A DNA stretch of 64,000 nt from Zingiber officinale (taxonomy: Eukaryota; Streptophyta; Magnoliopsida; Zingiberales; Zingiberaceae): positions 10,286,672-10,350,671 of the forward strand of contig NC_056001.1 of the NCBI RefSeq assembly GCF_018446385.1. Direction: 5' to 3'. Positions 22,088 through 33,527 of this stretch are shown here, in pieces. How positions within the stretch are numbered: the first letter of the stretch is position 1; each line of letters starts with the position of its first letter. The position numbers were made by a program, and so were the translations under genes. The notes below the pieces were generated by a model, which saw nothing but the letters and a program-made list of their open reading frames with translations, ran no database searches and had not been told where the DNA came from.

Positions 22088-23089
22088 TGATACGACAAAT
22101 AGGGTAGGGTCCTCGAAGTGGGGGTCGAAGTCAATAAGGTATGTTAATGTGACGGTCAAAGTTAAGGAAATGTTAACACTCAGGGCTAGCACGGTAGTAT
22201 GACTCAACCAGCATGGTCCAGTCGATCAGATTGTGAGTCCCCCGACATGATAGAACCAGTTGCCATATTAGTGTCATTCGAAGCTGAGTCCTCTCGGTTT
22301 GATCAGATATGATAGATGTACGGCCCGACCGGACTCCTTGGCCCAGCAAAGACCGAGTCCTCAAGGTGGTCAACATTCTTTAGTAGCCTCGACCCCTATT
22401 CGAGAACAAGGTCTGACTGGACTCCTTGGTCGAGCAGAGACCGAGTCCTCAAGGAGGCCGAGTCCTCAAGATGGTCAATATCCCTTAGATGACTCGACTC
22501 CATCTAAGAACAAGGTATGAGTGGACGTTATAGGGGATTTAGTCGGCCTACTATCAAAGTGTATTCAGGGTTTACCAACCCAATGATCTAATATTCCTTT
22601 TTAACATTATGTATAACGATTGTCAGAGAATCAAGAGAATATTTCCTGTGCAATCCGTACGAAGGAAGCTTCTACCCTGCAAAGCATAAAAATGGTGGGT
22701 CTATTTTATGAAAGTTGTCAGAATGCTAGAATAGTCGATCCTTTTTTAAAAATGCATCAATATTCACGCGCAGAGGAAAATTAACACTATATAAAGGGTC
22801 TCCCCTAAAGGCGTAGGTACCTAAAATTATGCACTTGGATCTCATTGCTAGTTTTTACTGTTTGTCGCATTCCATTTTCCTCCTGATCACTTGCTTGAGT
22901 TGAGCATCGAAGTGTCTGTCCTAAGTACCCCTCCTTGGCTCAGTTGCTAACGTTTTTTCCCTCTATATTCTTTTTTTTTTGACACACAGGATCACTCAGC
23001 GCCATCTTCCTCCAACTCAAAGTCTTTTCACAGTCAACGTCGAAGCCACCTAGCCAGCTATCTGTCTTCTCCAATTTCAAACAGGATCA
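22088..23089 (+). repeat. 5' LTR of the Tat-type element
   Basis: Pairs with 52483-53491 along its length, including the pair GGGTCCTCGAAGTGGGGG / GGGTCCCCGAAGTGGGGG. A TATA box (TATATAAA) lies at 22788-22795. It ends ACAGGATCA, and TTTGACACCATCTGTGG, the usual start of a Tat internal region, follows at 23093. Confidence 0.87.
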
Positions 23090-23136
23090 AATTTGACACC
23101 ATCTGTGGAAACTTCACTTGAATCTGAAACGCAAAG

Positions 23137-24640
23137 ATGGAAGAAGCTAGACGGTTCACAATACTTTCTTTATCACAAGAGGACCTGGAGTTACTTGTAG
23201 CTGCCAGAGCGTAAAAGTTGGTGCAATAATAGCAAGCAATAGCCAAATATCCTTTGCTGAACGACCTAGCTATATCGATGGCAAGCCCGTACACCAAGCG
23301 AGGGACCCAAGTGGAAGGGCTAACTAGGCTCCCATCGGTTCCTCCTCCTCTAGTCGGCTTCATGCAGGCACCTGCACAACCGATTAACCTTCAGCCCATG
23401 CCCTCATCCCCGCTTGCATATCACAGAGTGTTGTTTGACATGCCCTTCAATGATATGGGCTGAGCGGAGAGGCCCCAAGGATCAACTTTTGGAGATACAT
23501 CCACTCGGGATAATCAGAAGGGGAAAGCTTTAATGCCAGTAGCTCACCTGAGTAGATAAGTATATCATTCTCCTTGAAAATATTGGAAGATAAATTGTCA
23601 AGCCATTTCTGACCCTTGGCGATCAAGGAGTATGGAGGAGAAACTAACTTGGAGGACTATATGCTAAAGTTTGAAAATGTAGCTACCCTTCACCAATACA
23701 CGGATGATGTCAAGTGCTGAGTGTTCTTAACTACCCTGTCTCGCTCTGCACAGAGATGGTTTAACTGGCTTCTGACCAACTCCATTTGCTGCTTCGAGGA
23801 TTTTCGTAAGGCGTTCCTCCACCACTTCACCAGCAGCCGAAGGTACCATAAGACCACACTAAGTTTACTTTTCCTCAAGAAAGGGCTTAAGGAGGCACTG
23901 AGGGCATATATTAAATGGTTCAACCAAGTGGTTATAGACGTCTCTTTGGTTACTCCAGAAATTTTGGTGAGTACTTTTTTCCAAGAGCTCACAGATGGAG
24001 ATTTCTTTCAGTCCCTGATCAAGAAGACCCATACAGATTTTGACAATCTATTAAAAAGGGTGACCAAGTGTATCAACATGGAGGAGGCTCATTCCACTCA
24101 GAAGAAGGAGGTAGCTACACCAGTTCCTATCACTACCTCAAAATGCCAAGCTCCTCTTCCACACAAAGAACCTTGATCGGGCCCCTTGCCGCATTCTCAC
24201 GAGCAAAGGTCAAACACGGTCCAACATGTGGAGACCGATTGAGTCCCGTTTGTCGAGCCCCATCAATGGGTCCATGGCTTTTATACTTAGCACCGAACCA
24301 TAACCCAAAGCACTCAGGAGTGTTATAGGTACAATCAGGAGAGGTGTTGAACAACCAACTAAGAGTTTCGGATGCTATTGCGGTCTCCAAATAGACCACA
24401 TAGAAGAGACATCCGAGATGTCAATCGACCCCAGCAAGTACCCCAACACCGAGAAGACAGAGCTCGACGCTTGCCCGAGTGCTCAGAGCCCCCGACTCGT
24501 CAAGAAGAAAACCGCATAAATGCCGCTCGAGGGGACATAGATATGATAGTGGGCAGTCCGACCGACGACGATTTCAACATAGCCAGAAAGTCACACGTTT
24601 GTTGACTGAAAATTTACATAATTGGATGTAGCCAAGAGCA
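23137..24640 (+). pseudogene. Tat-type gag pseudogene
   Basis: It starts at ATG 23137 (MEEARRFTILSL). The frame breaks by 23215, resumes at 23254-23463, and shifts to another frame at 23721-24176, where the capsid-like Retrotrans_gag domain is clear: RSAQRWFNWLLTNSI, then FEDFRKAFLHHFTSSRR, then LREAL-type and ELTDGDFFQSL motifs. A basic, proline-rich tail runs to about 24600. No CCHC knuckle is visible. At least three frameshifts and several stops make it non-functional. Confidence 0.8.
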
Positions 24641-24649
24641 GGCACATGG

Positions 24650-24884
24650 GTCGAAAATCAGCTTTGATCCTAAGGACCTAGAAGGGGTGGAAGTACCGCA
24701 CAATGATACCTTGATCATTAAGGTTATTATAGCTAACTATAATATATATCGTACTTTTGTGGATACAGGAAACTCTGTCAACATCATATTGAAAAAGACG
24801 TTCGATCAATTGCAAATAGAGAAGTGTGAACTTCAACCCATGACAACACCCCTGTATGGATTCATCGGCAACAAAGTGCAATAG
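24650..24884 (+). pseudogene. Retropepsin (protease) fragment of the Tat element
   Basis: The translation contains TLIIKVIIANYNIYRTFVDTG at 24705-24770, where DTG is the catalytic triad of aspartic retropepsins, followed by NSVNIILKKTFDQL and a PLYGFIGN motif. It ends at a stop at 24882. The reading frame is open but joined to neither gag nor RT. Confidence 0.8.
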
Positions 24885-25289
24885 ATCGGATAAATTCGAT
24901 CGACTATCTCTTTGGAGGAGGAGCCCCTGATGAGGACCCATCGATCGACTTTCATTATGGTAGATGTGCCCTCAGCCTACAACATGATTTTGACCAACTG
25001 GTGCTAAATGAGTTCTGAGTAGTCATCTCCCCCTTCTACCAGAAGATCAAGTTCCTGGTCAATGACTCGGTGGGAGAGGTGAAGCGGGACCAACTAGTAG
25101 CACACAGGTGCCAGGTGGATATGATCAAAACCAAATCTTATACAGCTCTGAAGATCTAACGATTGGAGGTCAATGACATTCATGAAACCTCCCAATACTA
25201 ATTTATGAAGAGAAGGAAGAGGTACAGATCCAGCCGAGTCAATCGGAGGCCACCACTCAAATAACAATCGACCTAAGCCCAGAATTCAA

Positions 25290-25586
25290 GGATGATCTAA
25301 TTGTGTCTAACGTGTAACAATGATGTGTTTGCCTGGATGCCTTAGGAGATCACTGGCGTCTCACCAAGTGTTATGGAACATGTGCTCCATGTCCTCCCAG
25401 ACACTCAACCTATCAAGCAAAAGAAGAGAGGCTTTGGAGCCAAGTAAAACAAGATCATCCAAGTGAAGGTTGATAAACTGCTTAAAGTCGGGTACATTCA
25501 GGAGGTACAGTTCCCGAGCTAATTAGCCAAGGTAATCCTAGTATCCAAACTCGAGAACAAATAGCGCATTTGTGTGGACTTTAAGG
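25290..25586 (+). pseudogene. N-terminal RT fragment of the Tat element, cut by an insertion
   Basis: Translation gives DVFAWMP, ITGVSPSVMEHVL, PIKQKKRGF and then RICVDFK, the start of the Gypsy RT. Three in-frame stops are present. The sequence is interrupted after TTTAAGG at 25586 and continues at 43912 with DLNKACPKD. Confidence 0.82.
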
Positions 25587-26439
25587 TGTTGGTCCCTTGG
25601 CGGTTGGCTAGAGGGGGGTGAATAGGATGCACAATAAAAATAGAAAAATACCTTTCTCGACTTTATAGTTTAATAATTAACACTTGCATACAAGAAATAA
25701 GAAACTAAAAAGAAAGGAAGATGCACAAAGATTTACTTGGTTACAATCTGGAAGGTTATTAATCCAAGGAAGATGAAAAGCTCACAAGTGTCTCCTTTAG
25801 GCAGAGAAGTCTCTTACAATAATTAAAGCACTCAAAATGCAAAACTAAACTCAAAGGAAATCAATTACAAGTGTTCTACTTTGCTACTGGGATAATGGCT
25901 ATATTTATAGCCCTAGTCGGGGCACCTGGAAAAGTTCTAGGCACGTCTAATGGGATAAAACTTTATTCCCGTTGCAACGGATCGTGATGAACGCAATATG
26001 GATGAAATTCATGGTCCGGGCGCCTAGACCTAAGTTAACTTTATGTTAACTATTTGGTCCGAGTTCTTGCTCCGGCTCCGCTCGTTTAGGTTCGAATTTT
26101 TCGCTCCGGCTCCTCTCGCTTGGATGATCTCGGCCATCCGGAATAGGACTCACCCAAACCCAACTTTCGGCCTTCAAGCAATCTTCTGCTCTAGCTTCTC
26201 GTCCCTCGGAAACGTCGCACACCTCCTTCTCGTCCGTCCACGTACTCTTCTGCAGCACCTCATCCCTCGGACGCACGAAGCCCGTCAGCTCTCTCCTGTG
26301 TCGTCCTTCTCGCTAGCTACGTTTTTTGCTCGATTTCCTGTACTCCTAAGTTCCTGCACACTTAGACACAGGGGTTAAATACTAACATGACCTAACCTGA
26401 CTTGGTTAATCACATCAAAACTACCTTGGGGTACTTACT
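25587..26439 (-). repeat. 3' LTR of the nested gag-only element
   Basis: TGTTGGTCCC to GGGTACTTACT, aligned with 43040-43911. It is followed at 26440 by TATCTCCCC, the minus-strand purine tract. It has a palindromic GGGATAAAACTTTATTCCC near 25950, a decayed form of the perfect palindrome in the sister element. Confidence 0.83.
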
Positions 26440-27330
26440 ATCTCCCCTTTTTTGATGTGAGCAACTCAAGTTAAATTAGGGTAAACAAATATAAAAAGGA
26501 AATAACAAGGTAATAAATTTACAATTCAATAATGTGTAAAAATTAAATTACCCTCCCCCTAGACTTAATCTTCTCTTCTCTCCCTTTGATCACTTAAATA
26601 GGGTACTTAAAATGACTTTGGAAAATCTAAATTTAAAGTCTAAGGGAAAACAAAAAAAATATAAAAGGTTAAGCTTCACAAACTCTAGTTTTATAAACAA
26701 TTTTTGAAAAAAAAAATTGAAAAAACTCCTTTAATTGTTGAAAATTTTAACAAGGGTTGAGCAGGCAAAAAAATTTTCACAAAAAGTTGAATTATAAGAA
26801 AAAAATACATTTTGATAACTAATTCATAAACATTTTCTAACAGAAAAATTTTAAAAAATTATTTAGATAAAGTTTCATAGAAAAATAAATTTGCTAAAAT
26901 AACTCTAACAAATATGATTTTTGTTAAATAGATTTTAATGATCAGAATTTTTCTAACAGAAATTTTGACAAACAATTTAAAGCATTAGTTAAATACTTCT
27001 CAGTAAGTTAATTAAATATTTATTTTAATAATTAACTTCCAGGCTGTGGCGAGACACTAGGCCTTCTTGATTATTGGACAACAACAACCACTTCTAGATA
27101 AAGTCATTTAAAGAAATTAAATATTTAATTTTCTTTCTGAAAGCTCTAAGTCTAAAAAAACAGTCAATTTACATATGATTTTGAAACTCAAAATAGATTT
27201 CTTCATACATGATTAATCAAGAATTTCTTAGAAATATATTTCTGTGATATTTTTTTGATTTGACCCTTATGTTATTTAAAATGTCAATTTAATCCATTGT
27301 ATTTTCTAACATGTTAACTATTTGAGCATG
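26440..27330 (-). other. Non-coding 3' internal stretch of the nested gag-only element
   Basis: A/T-rich, starting with the purine tract near 26440. The block around 27040-27080 (GAGACACTAGGCCTTCTTGA) is shared with 11970 in the sister element. I see no coding frame. Confidence 0.65.
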
Positions 27331-27638
27331 CATGATTTTTTAATTCCTCTATTTCTGCTTTCGGTTTTTCATTTTTCATTTTTATTTTATCAAAGTCTTT
27401 TAGTCGACAAGATGTTGCTAAAATTCCTTTTAGTTCATCATTTTCCTTATTGAATTTTCGAAATCTTCTTGTAATTTATTATTCTCAATTTATAATTTAT
27501 AAGACATTTTAGTTAGAAACTTTATAAATTTAAATAGCTTATTAGGCGGTAAGGATCATACCTGACTTATCTTGTCGATTTCAGCATTTGAGACTCCCCC
27601 TGTAGAGTTGCTCTCTTCTGATGTTACTCCCCCTTCAT
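27331..27638 (-). pseudogene. C-terminal part of the nested element's gag
   Basis: Minus-strand translation includes DEGGVTSEES and a coiled-coil tail with NEKPKAEIEEL, matching the end of the intact gag at 12247. It is cut at 27639 by the hAT terminus. A stop lies near 27560. Confidence 0.75.
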
Positions 27639-27961
27639 CAGACCTGACCACGGTTTGGAACTGACGGTTCGACGGTTCGGAACCGCCGGTTCGACGGTTC
27701 CAGGCAGGTCGACCCTTAACCTTAACCGCCCAAGACGGTTACGGTTCACGGTTTAGAACCGCCGGTTCACGGTTCGGTTCGTCACGGTTCAAGATTAATA
27801 TGTTAAAAAAAATTAAAAATTAAAAATTAAACATTAAACATTAAAAATTAGAAATTAAAATTTATTAAAAAAATGGCTTGCACTTATTTAAGTTGCCTAC
27901 GTATCCCTTTAGGGGAATCAAAGCTCACGTAGTTCTTTTACATTTTTATCCTTTTACATTT

Positions 27962-28782
27962 TCATTCACTTCCATTTCCTGTTCCTGTCGTATTTGTTCC
28001 TTCAGTATCAAAATCTTCAACTTCGTCATCTGAAAGTTGCATTCCTTGGATTCTTTTCTCCGCTCTGGTCCAATCGTCCAGTAATGCTTGGGCTTCCAAT
28101 GAGTCGGGAGACAAAGTTGATCGTCGTTCATCTAATATGTTGCCGCCGGCACTGAACGTCTGCTCCACAGCAACAGTTGACACTGGACAAGCTAAAATTT
28201 CTTTTGCGATCACGGAGAGAACGGGAAAGCTTTGAGCCTTCTGTGACCACCACTTTAAGATATCGAAGTTTTCGCTATCTGCTTCATTAAAATCAAAAGA
28301 AGTCATAAAATAATTCTCAAGTTCCTGTGTGGAACTTGAGGATCCCCGTGGACGTTTTGTCCGTTCTTTTAATAAGAGTTGTACTTTTGTAAGTTTTAAA
28401 TTACTACTAGTAGTTTGTTGAATTTCAGAAATATTAATTTGTGTTCCATATTTTGCATAATATTGATTATAAATATCATATAAATAAATTCTAACATTAT
28501 ATACAATATTAGCTGGATCAGGGGAAGAAGAATCTTTAATTGGAATTAAAGCATCATAATATAAAGTTAACATTTCTTGTAAAACTTCTAATTTAAATCT
28601 AGGATCTAAAGCAAATGCAATTAAATAAATTTCAGGAATTAAATAAAAATATTTTTCCCATTTAGTTTTCATAGCTAAGATGCAAGGAGATAAAGATTCA
28701 TTATTAATATGTTCATTTAAAACTAATACTATATTAGAAAAATTTTCTAAAACTAATTGAGCAGTGGGATAATAAACACCGG
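27962..28782 (-). pseudogene. hAT transposase, C-terminal part with dimerisation domain
   Basis: From the junction (GVYYPTAQLVLENF) the frame runs through AFALDPRFKLEVLQEML and a middle linker to LKWWSQKAQSFPVLSVIAKEIL and PVSTVAVEQTFSAGGNILDERRSTL, the hAT family dimerisation domain (Dimer_Tnp_hAT), then an acidic tail to the stop at 27962. There are no internal stops. An upstream 46-residue extension that keeps the frame open to 28918 is encoded by the LTR and is not transposase. In plant ricesleeper-type hAT proteins this domain mediates dimer formation in the nucleus. Confidence 0.85.
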
Positions 28783-29428
28783 TGATCCGGCGGTAAGAAT
28801 GGGGGACCCACTTCCTGAAGGGTCTCAGCCTGAGGACGAATGGAGGGCTGACTAAGCGGGTAATGGCCGCGTCGAGCAGTTGGGCAGGTCCGAGCGGAGC
28901 CAGAGATAACCCAGCCATGGGCTTGGGTTTCCGACGCCAAGGCGGGAGGACTAAATGGCCGAGCGGGTGTCTGCCCGGCTGGGACCGAAGGGCCGAGCGG
29001 GTGGTCCGTTCGGCCGAGCGGCCTATTCGTTCGGCTCGGGATATGGGATGTCAGCAAAGGCATGTCTGATGATTATGCCGTACACAAGATTGCACGATAG
29101 AGGATCTCGCCGTCACATCATGGAGAGGTTGATACAGTAGCGGTATAACCTTATGGATGCCCTTCTGACAAACCCATACCTGGGCATGGTCGAAAGCAGG
29201 TGATTTCTTTGATTGGCGCGCCCAGGCTCCTTCAAGAGGTCTATATAAGGTCTCCATTTCTTCACCAGAGGTACGCTGGTTTTCGAATCTCTGAAGCCAC
29301 CTCTTTGTTATTCCTCGCCTGACTTGAGCGTCGGAGGGCCGTTGCCGAGACACCCCTCCCGGCTCGGTTTTGTTGCAGGTTTGCCGGAGCACTCGAGGAT
29401 CCAGCAAGGAGCGCCACGTCCCCAGCAG
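28783..29428 (+). repeat. 5' LTR of the antisense-gene element, 3' end missing
   Basis: Aligned with 32830-33527. A TATA box lies at 29242-29249. The copy stops after CACGTCCCCAGCA; the terminal 35 bases seen in the other LTR are absent. Confidence 0.8.
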
Positions 29429-29429
29429 G

Positions 29430-29640
29430 GAGCTCCGTCGTTAAAGATCGAGAGCCGCGCCAACCGGCTATAAATATCCGCGCCGACGAGCTCCGTCGTT
29501 AAAGATCGAGAGCCGCGCCGACCGGCTATAAATATCCGCGCCGACGATCCGGCGTCTATAAATCCCCGAATAGAAGACCGACGAACTTCGTCGTTAAAAA
29601 TCGAGAGTCGGTCCGGCGACTATAAATACCCCGGGCGGAC
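29430..29640 (+). promoter_or_regulatory. Tandem repeat carrying four TATA boxes
   Basis: A 58-bp unit begins at 29431 and 29489, with a third, diverged unit near 29584. Each contains CGTCGTTAAAGATCGAGAG and CGGCTATAAATATCC in order. TATAAAT motifs are at 29469, 29527, 29557 and 29621. It directly follows the truncated 5' LTR. Whether it drives transcription is an inference. Confidence 0.6.
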
Positions 29641-30006
29641 GAACGAATATCAGAGAATAAGAAACCGCGGAAACCACAAGTATTAAAACATTTAGGCCCG
29701 CTCGGGCGTTAGTCCTTCGATACTTGGCGTTTGTTAAGTTCACGCTGGCTAGATACGTGTAGAGCGAGTAGGCCCTCCTGCTCGTATTTTGTTTAATGGG
29801 TTAAGCTGACCGGCCGCGTGACGGAGAACGCTTAAGAGCATGACTAACTCTAAGCATAAACGTTAAGCAAACAGAAGAATATTATGGATAGGAAGACACA
29901 AGCAAAGACATAATCACATTAAAAAGGAAGCATGCCGAACGAAAAGTACAAAAAGTTGCGCTGGGCTTAGGAAACGTAAAAACAAGGTACAGACAAGGAA
30001 CACTCC

Positions 30007-32142
30007 TCACTCAGGGTCTTCGAAGTTGAAGAAGCCGTCCGGAATGTCGTCTATCATGGCCGCCAGATCGGAGGCGGGAATGTGCATTCCCGCAGGAAGG
30101 TGGCCACCCTTCTTCAAGTAGGCCATAGTGACCTTAACGGCCTCGGCAAAGGTCGAAGAGACGCTGCCGCCAAATTTCGTGCCAAACCTCTCCGAGCGGA
30201 GGTAATCTTGACGTGCAGCAGCTAGACGACTCGGCTCCCCTTCCTTGTAGTTTCTGAGCGCCGCCCGGGAGGCAATCAGTGAATCGTGGAGGACTTTCTG
30301 ATCCACCTCCGCTTTCGTGCGTTCAGCTGAGCACCCATCCCGTTCGGCAGTTAGTTGGGCTTCCAGCTCCTTAGATCGCTGATCTAGGGCTCGGACTTCA
30401 ACTTTCATTTTGTCCATATCAGCGATCGCCCGCTTCTTCCGGCTACTGGCGCGCTTCATGTCTTCGTCGCGCTTCTTCACCAGGCCTTTAAGTCGAGCCA
30501 CCTCTATAGCCAGGTCGGCGGCCTTCTTCTGTTCGGCCTCACGGGCTTGTTTCTCCCGCTCGGCCGATGGACCCCCCGAGACTTGGAGTTTTTCCATGAG
30601 GTCCTCCAGCTCGGCCAGCCGATGGCTAGTGGCGATTTGCTCCGCCCAATGCTATAAGAGAGATAACAAAATCAGGAACTGAACAGTAGCATGGCACAGG
30701 AAGAAAAATGAACCTACCTGAGTGGCTTGCTGCATATGATTATCGCCGAGCTGCTTGGGCGTCATGAGGGCCACCCGAATCTGGGCGTCCTCGAAAAGTT
30801 TGGCGAGCGGACCCGTCAAGGTTATTTCATGAACGGGGCTCGATGGCCGATCGGCAGACAATAAATATTCCTCCGATGGGAATCGAAGGGTAGTCTTGAT
30901 GGTCGGATGGCCGGCCGGCACTTCTTCAGCCGCAGTCGCCTGGCCCGAGGACTCCCCTATGGTTGAAGTTTCGCCCAACCGTCGTAAGCGACGACGAGTC
31001 CGTGGAGGAGAGCCAGAGGGATGTGCAGTGGGCGAGGCCACGGGGGTCCTGATCTGCGACGGCGTGCGATCTGGAGAAGCGATCTCGATCGACGCCTGTG
31101 GTTCGCCCTCTTGGGTCGGCGGAAGGCTGGAGCCTCTTCGACGTTTTCGCCGAACTTCCAGTGGTGAATCCCCGGCCTGCGGGACTCCCAGCTCAGCTGG
31201 AGCAGAGGAAACAGGATCCGCCTCAACCTCCGTTGAAGCGGACGGGGCAACCTCTGTTTCAGGGGCGGACTGCGCCCCCCCCCCTCTCCTGCATCTGCCG
31301 GGCGGCTGGGGATGAGACCCCGCTCGGCGAGTTCTTTTTTGGTAGCCGCCTCAATTTCCACGGCCTTCAATTTCAGATGATCGGTAGCCTTGGAGCGCCA
31401 CATGACTTCAGCTGCAGTGGAAAAAATTAAAATCAGTTAGATAAAAAAGATGAAGGGAGTAAAGAGTCCTTACTCATGCGGTAGGGGAGATTGGCCCGAA
31501 CGGGAGATAATCCAAAAATGTACAACACCCCCTTGAGAAGCAACTGGTCGATTTTGTACCGCTGACCGGACAACCAGTTTGCCGCATGAAGGTAGGCTGG
31601 ATTGCTTCTGAATTTGCCGAGCTCCGGCTGGGTCGGCACAGCGGTCTGCCATTTGGTTCGGAATGCTGGCCTCTCAGGAAGTCGTATATAGAGGTCGGCA
31701 TATTCTCAAAAAATTTGAAGCATATTCTACTTTGGAAAATAAAAGTACCCAACTCGGATTGTTTGGGGTAGAAGAAGTAGTGGAATATTTGGGGGTCGAG
31801 TGGGATATTATGCAGCCTAAAGAGGATGACCACCCCGCTCAGCAGCCTAAAGGAATTCGGCACAAGTTGGCCGAGCGGGATGCGAAAATAATTACAAACT
31901 TCTAGAACAAAAGGATGGGTGGGAAATCTAAGGCCGCCCTGGAATTGGTCCAGAAAAAAACAAATGGTACCGATCGGCGGGTTATGGGGCCGGTCGGTCG
32001 GGTCGGCTACAACTATTTCATGGTCGTCCGGGATCCCGTACGTCCGAACAAGACGCCGAGCGCCCTCTTCATCAAACCGACTCTCCATGGTCATATACCA
32101 AGGACCATGAACATCAACAGTGGGTACGGAAGTGCTTGCCAT
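30007..32142 (-). CDS. Antisense ORF of a Tat-type Gypsy element (PF04195-like), spliced
   Basis: The start is placed at ATG 32142 (MASTSVPTVDVHGPWYMT). Exon 1 (32142-31474) carries the conserved 'putative gypsy type transposon' domain: GTICFFLDQFQGGLRFP, then FFYPKQSELG, then IDQLLLKGVLYIFGLSPVR. It contains one apparent frameshift near 31650. A GTAAGG donor follows at 31473 and a CTGCAG acceptor at about 31415. Exon 2 runs to a GT donor near 30719 and encodes a low-complexity, basic region; the frame may shift once near 31000. Exon 3 (30651-30007) is long coiled coil, then LPAGMHIPASDLAAMIDD. Function is unknown; such ORFs are common in this lineage. Similar parts recur at 49560-51900. Confidence 0.65.
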
Positions 32143-32829
32143 GACTAAAGTACCAAGAAAAAGAAAGAAGGAAGTCGAAAGAAACTCGGAAACGGAGGAC
32201 AGATAAGAGTTCGCAAGCAAGGGAACGAAAGGAGTCCCACGCGAAAGGGAAAGGCCGAACGAAAGGAAGGGAGAAGCTTACTGAGGGAAGATGAACGAAG
32301 AGGATCACCAGAAAGCCGAAAACCACCAAGAGGCAAGAACTAGGACAGCCGCGGGCACCTTCGACGGAGGAAGCGGAATGAAACAGAGAATGCAGCGTAA
32401 AGGCGAAGACGAAGGCTTTATGCGAACGAGGCTGGTCGGCCTCGTCCGTCGGATGCAGGTCACGAGAGACGAGGTCATCATCTAACCATCCATTTCAAAA
32501 TAATCGGCGTCCCATCGTACGGATCATCACCGCCACGCGAGAAGAGCCACGTGGCGCCCTGTCACCAGGCGCAATTAATGCGCCCATACTGCGCATGCTG
32601 CGACTTAATGAAAAGGATTTGCATGATTTTTGAGAAGATTTAGACAAGCAAACATTCACGTTGAGCGCCAAGACATCCAAAACGAAGAGCCGAGCGGCTA
32701 AATTTGGCATAAAGGTCGAACGGCTCAAGGGATATTATAAGCGACGGTAAGGCGACGACCGCCCGCTCGGACACATAGTCCAGTCAGTCGGACTCACTGC
32801 CTCCTTCGACTAGACTTGAAGGGGAGGCA

Positions 32830-33527
32830 AGTGATCCGGCGGTAAGAATGGGGGACCCACTTCCTGAAGGGTCCCGGCCTAAGAACGGATGGAGGGCTGG
32901 CCAAGCGGGTAATGGCCGCGCTAAGCATATCCGAGCGGAGCCAGAGATAACCCAGCCATGGGCTTGGGTTTCCGACGCCAAGGCGGGAGAACCAAATGGC
33001 CGAGCGGGTGTCTACCCGGCTGGAACCGAAGGGCTGAGCGGGTGGTCCGTTCGGCCAGGATAAGGGCGAGGATACAAAGGCTAGCCGAGCGGCCTATTCG
33101 TTCGGCTCGGGATATGGGATGTCAGCAAAGGCATGTCTGATGATTATGCCGTACACAAGATTGCACGATAGAGGATCTCGCCGTCACATCATGGAGAGGT
33201 TGATACAGTAGCGGTATGGCCTTATGGATGCCCTTCTGACAAACCCATACCTGGGCATGGTCGAAAGTAGGTGATTGCTTTTATTGGCGCGCCCAGGCTC
33301 CTTCAAGAGGTCTATATAAGGTCTCCATTTCTTCACCAGAGGTACGCTGGTTTTCGAATCTCTGAAGCCACCTCTTTGTTATTCCTCGCCTGACTTGAGC
33401 GTCGGAGGGTCGTTGCCGGGAAACCCCTCCCGGCTCGATTTTGTTACAGGTTTGCCGGAGCACTCGAGGATCCAGCAGGGAGCGCCACGTCCCCAGCGTC
33501 CTTTGACTTCTGGTTCGGACAGGATCA
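32830..33527 (+). repeat. 3' LTR of the antisense-gene element
   Basis: TGATCC to GGATCA, 698 bp, with a TATA box at 33313-33320. Compared with the 5' copy it has a 40-base insertion near 33058 and retains the 3' terminal 35 bases. Confidence 0.85.

Larger units (their letters stand above)
28783..33527 (+). mobile_element. LTR element with an antisense gene as its only coding content
   Basis: The LTRs lie at 28783 to about 29428 and at 32830-33527. The right LTR begins TGATCC and ends GGATCA, and a purine tract (GAAGGGGAGGCAAG) ends at 32829, so the element is on the plus strand. No gag or pol was found. Instead the minus strand holds a spliced gene at 30007-32142 that resembles the antisense ORF of Tat-type Gypsy elements. 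The left LTR lacks its last 35 bases and the primer-binding site, where a TATA-bearing tandem repeat starts. Confidence 0.8.

Noticed and set aside
28783-28918. N-terminal extension MAGLSLAPLG.. of the hAT C-terminal frame
   Set aside because: It is encoded by the inserted LTR; transposase similarity starts only at the junction.
31098-31430. Plus-strand frames of 110-139 codons across 30896-31430
   Set aside because: They are shadows of the antisense gene on the minus strand, which has the recognisable domains and splice sites.
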